Shown: positions 58,247 to 64,000 of the stretch, one piece after another
How the letters are laid out: the number at the start of each line of letters is the position of its first letter
Numbering within the stretch: the stretch's first letter is position 1
NCBI GenBank assembly: GCA_001600055.1
Contig: BCIV01000013.1
Coordinates: 186,001-250,000, forward strand
Origin: Filobasidium wieringae
Lineage: Eukaryota; Basidiomycota; Tremellomycetes; Filobasidiales; Filobasidiaceae
DNA length: 64,000 nucleotides
Direction of reading: 5' to 3'
Notes under the pieces: model-generated
The model's input: the letters and a program-made list of their open reading frames with translations, nothing else
Databases searched by the model: none
What the model was told of the DNA's origin: nothing
Position numbers and translations under genes: made by a program

Positions 58247-58875
58247 GGTGGGCAAGTAGGGATGTCTATGGAGTGGTGTGAGCTAGGAAGAAGCTGAGGT
58301 CTCGAGGGAAGAACGACTGGATTTGACCGCTCGTACAGTTTGAGAAAGTGGAGGCAACCCTGAGATTGCTCAGATCTCGACTTTATCGTTTCACGTGACG
58401 TTATCAAGATAGCGTCAAGGCAGATGAGAGCTCGATGACTCAGTATAGTGTGAGCGATAAAAATAAAACTTATCAATGACGGCATCGAGTAAAACGCGTC
58501 AAAGTCGCCTCGCTTTCAGTTTTTTCCGCCTCGCTTGTCCGTTTTTATAAAATCAGAGCTTCTCATTCCGCTCGACAGCACTTTCTACCACTTCGACTAC
58601 TTCCACTACCACTACCACTACTACCCACCACTACACACACTTCTCTCTATCCCCCTCTCTCTTCTCTACTATCTACTCCCACCACTACCACTCTCGTTTT
58701 CTATATTCTTCATATAGACGACGATATCACGTAGCTTTGAATAGCCAATAGAAAGTACAGACAAAAGGAATAGACTCGCCAGTCCTGATCAATCGCACAC
58801 CGCAACTGATCGTTCGACATCAAATAATTCAAACAAACAAAAAAAGACACTTCGTCTCAACACACAAACCTCATC
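58247..58875. promoter_or_regulatory. Divergent promoter region of RIO1 and DED1
   Basis: About 630 bases between divergent start codons. It has a TATA-like element at 58546-58552 and a long CT/ACC-rich tract at about 58580-58695 (ACTACCACTACC units), a composition typical of leaders of highly expressed fungal genes. Confidence 0.5.
58546..58552 (+). promoter_or_regulatory. TATA-like element of DED1
   Basis: TATAAAA about 325 bases before ATG 58876, just upstream of the CT-rich tract. Confidence 0.35.
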
Positions 58876-60988
<2,113 letters not shown>

Positions 60989-62044
60989 ACGATGCAGAGC
61001 GTTGCTCTCACGTCTGTCGACCAGCTTGGACCGTTCCGTTCGCTCTTTCCTTCCCTTCCCATTTCCTTCAGAAAACCCATAAAAACCAAATCTACTACCC
61101 TCCCGACCCGCAGCTCCATCTACGAACGCCTCGTTTCTACACCTTTTCTCGACCGACATCACCCCAATCACCCAGTTACTCTACGCGCGCTCTCGCCCCC
61201 GTTTACGACCTAGAAATCATTTGGACAGTCTTCAATTCTCTTTTTACGACAATATATCATGCATGGGACAACACATTTCGAGAGAGATCGACTTATAATA
61301 ACAATCAACACGGATTGGACATGCGCTTCGCATCACCTTGTCAGGAGAGGAAGTAGGATAGAAGAGAAAACCAACCTACAACTCCTCATCCCTGATGACA
61401 CAACACTTTAACGACCGTCTATGACTGCAAATACATTTGTCACGAAACGACAAACCCACACCCAACCTTTCTGCTTGTGACGAACGAAAAAACAATATAG
61501 ACGGTTTTTATACATCGGTGCGACGAAGCATCAATCGGGGAACGGTTGTTATTCCCACCAGTCGGCGACTCGGACGTTTTTCTGTTTCATTACACGACAC
61601 GCATTGTCCTGTGCGAAAACCAAAAGAGAGAAGGAAAGATCAGAATGGATCGAGCGGCGTTCTTTCAGGAGACGTCGCTCACCGGAAAGATGATGATGGA
61701 TTGGTTGTTGGCATCTCGGTTTCGAAATATATAGAGCATCTGGGCGTACCGCCATCGAGCTGCTTGTTGCGTCTTTACTGTACTATTGTTATTACCTATC
61801 ATATCGATGTTGTCCGATCGTTCGACGTGGTCTCATGGGCCTGAAATCCTGCACACACGATATCCTGCCTTAGGATGTTCGAGAACGCATAGATTGTCAG
61901 AAATGGGTATTACTCGAGGTATGAGTAATAATACCGACTTTCCGAAATTGTTCTGTTCAAGAGGTTCGAGCTATTCGATCGAAACTTGCACCGGCCTAAA
62001 CTAGATCATCTGCTTCGTCAACCAGCAAGGTACTTACGGTCAAG
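60989..62044. other. Intergenic region after DED1
   Basis: About 1.05 kb holding the 3' UTR of DED1 and the 5' region of the GNL1-like gene. No protein or RNA gene recognised; plus ORFs here are small and featureless. Confidence 0.4.
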
Positions 62045-64000
62045 ATGCCTGGACGCAAAAAACCTGCCTCCAGTAAGCAAAAGAAAGGTATGTATGAACC
62101 CTCCGAGCGGATGAACGGAGAACAATTCAGCTGAACAGAGTTGTCCATTAGCCATCCTTCAAGAAAAGAGGTCCATCAAACGAGGAGATTTCCCTGCAGA
62201 AAGCATCTTACTGAAACGCGCACCCGGTGTAAAGAACCACCTGTCAAGATCGCTAGCAGGGTCTACTGTCGATCCGGATGCAAGACAGCGAGCCCGTCAA
62301 TTGCAATCTCGGTTCTTGTCAGTCTCGCCGGAATACCTAGCATATACACAGCAGATTGCGTTTGAGAGACCTTTGGCGAGACCTATACCATCGGAATTTA
62401 CCCATTACCGATCTCCGATTGACCGAGAGCCCACCAGTGACAAGCAGGACAAGGTGAGACGCCTTGACGACCGGCTCGATTGTCCTAAACGACCAAAATG
62501 GAGATATGGCGTTACGAAGAAGGAGCTGGAAAAGAACGAGGAAGGAAATTTTGCGAAATGGCTACAATCGGTCGACGATGTCGCGGAGGAGTACGCTATG
62601 GTCGATGAGGAGACGGGCTCGGACGATGATGACGAAAACACAACTGCATCGTTACAAGTGGTAGATCGAACCGAATTGGAGGTTCGATCGCCTTCCTTCT
62701 TCGAGCGAAATTTGCAAGTCTGGAGACAGCTTTGGCGAGTAGGAGAACAATCCAATATCATCCTGGTCCTCATGGATATCAGATGTCCTCCAGTCCATTT
62801 CCCTGCTTCCTTGCGAGCGTACCTTCGTGATCTCGTCGGTCTCCCGGACGACCGACCGTTGCCCGAGGACGAGACGAACGGTGTACGCAGAAGCAGAAAA
62901 CCGAAGAATGCCCAATCGGGACGAAAGAAGGTGATTCTCCTTCTGACGAAAGCGGATCTGGTCGAGCCAGAGAGACAGGCAGAATGGGTCCAGTGGTGCA
63001 AGCGGTGGTGGCGGTATGGTAACAACGTACCTAAGGACGAAGAGCTTTTCGAATACAACGAGAGTACAGATCTTCGTATCGTTTGTGTTGAAAGCTATCA
63101 GCGAGAAATAGGTGAGTCGGGTCGCCGTACCAGATCTCCATTCACCTTGAGGTTTATCTTTGCTTTCCAGACGATACTAAACGAAATAGACACATTCCCC
63201 ATATTCCGGAAAAATCGCTTGACGCTCTTATCTCCGCAATCAAAGAAGCTCATCAAGACCTCCTGACCCCTCCCAGTACTATCGGAGACGATGCCGATAA
63301 ACTTGAACGATGGAAGAAGGACGCGTTATCCCGGGTCAAGGAGGAGGTCGAATGGGACGATTTGTATCAAGGGGATGCGAACCTACCGAGCATGAGTCGG
63401 AACAACCTGGCAGAGGATCAACGTCACACCGAAGATGTAGAAGAGACTGAACCGGAACGAGAACATGAGGAAACGTCTGAGGATGGGCAAAGCACGCGAG
63501 TGGCGACTTGTCTCACTGTAGGACTGATCGGTACGTCAAGAACTAAACGGACGAGGTACACACGATATTCAGGCTGACCAGGCAGTCTATCGATCTAGGC
63601 CAACCTAATTGCGGGAAATCGTCCTTACTGAACGCGCTACTCGGTCGATCGCGAGTACGGGCGTCGAAAACTCCTGGAAAGGTATGATCTCCTCAGGCGA
63701 AGCGACCCCATCAGGCAAGTTGACTGACATCGGCCAATTGTTACAGACAAAGCATTTTCAATCGATCTATTGGACGTCAGACGTACTGATCGTTGACTGT
63801 CCAGGTCTAGTTTTTCCTAGCTTGACGAATGTGGAGATGCAGGTCATGTCAGGAAGTGAGTTGTGCATCGCACCCTTCCAGCTTGACAACGACTAACATC
63901 CGTCCCGATTCGCTTCAGTCTTGCCGATCTCTCAAATTCCGTCCGTTCCCGCCTGTATCTACCACTCCTCCCGGCTCTTGCCTCTGGAATCGATCCTCAA
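62045..64000 (+). CDS. GNL1-type circularly permuted GTPase (5' part)
   Basis: Starts MPGRKKPASSKQKK (ATG 62045), intron at 62087-62151, and runs off the window. The G motifs appear in permuted order: G4 (ILLLTKADL) comes first, then G1 GQPNCGKSSLLNALLG rebuilt across an intron, then G3 VDCPGLVFP. The N-terminal part has MDIRCPPVHFPASLRAYL, typical of the YawG/YlqF group (GNL1/HSR1, Lsg1). The spacing with a long insert and the marker FERNLQVWRQLWRV favour GNL1/MMR_HSR1 over Lsg1. These GTPases assist ribosome assembly. The 3' end is missing. Confidence 0.88.

Overview
The window looks like chromosomal DNA of a basidiomycete yeast, most likely a tremellomycete of the Cryptococcus/Kwoniella kind. 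The reasons are dense genes on both strands, introns of about 40-80 nt in nearly every gene with GTNNGT donors and short pyrimidine-poor 3' ends, and recognisable fungal families (ERT1-type zinc cluster regulator, SKT5/CHS4, BIR1, a VanZ-like membrane protein). No bacterial, plasmid, viral or CRISPR signal was seen. All names below come from reading translations by eye; no database search was possible, and exon coordinates were reconstructed by splicing by hand.

Layout. 1-4.35 kb: tail of a lysine-rich protein gene, a basic nuclear-type protein (weak Mediator Med19 resemblance), a poor region, and a Ser/Thr-rich single-pass membrane protein. 5.4-12.7 kb: an unusual plus-strand tandem array of short, divergent proteins that share a plan (Ser/Thr-rich N-terminus, acidic helical middle, one C-terminal membrane segment), mixed with frameshifted and truncated copies; this is the best candidate for an undescribed system. 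13-15 kb: SKT5/CHS4-like chitin synthase activator with a CaaX end. 15.9-20 kb: BIR1 (survivin-like) and a bZIP regulator. 20.9-24 kb: a TB2/DP1 (REEP/Yop1-like) protein with a long tail and an orphan gene. 24-31.6 kb: a 1,643-residue serine-rich protein with two C-terminal membrane segments and a universal-stress-domain protein. 31.8-34.5 kb: LIA1 (deoxyhypusine hydroxylase) divergent from FMC1. 35 kb: an intron-containing tRNA-Ser(GCU) and an 80-residue Tyr/Asn-rich protein. 36-42 kb: a serine-rich hypothetical, ERT1-like regulator, and THR4. 42.3-44.6 kb: an F-box/WD40 gene with an apparent frameshift, tail to tail with a possible zinc-cluster fragment. 45-51 kb: a USP8/Doa4-like ubiquitin protease and a VanZ-like protein. 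52.4-61 kb: a GH13 maltase, RIO1 kinase and DED1 helicase. 62-64 kb: 5' part of a GNL1-type circularly permuted GTPase.

The genes do not form operons. Several are housekeeping (LIA1, THR4, RIO1, DED1, FMC1, BIR1, tRNA), so the region as a whole is not a dispensable island; only the 5-12.7 kb array has the marks of fast gene turnover.
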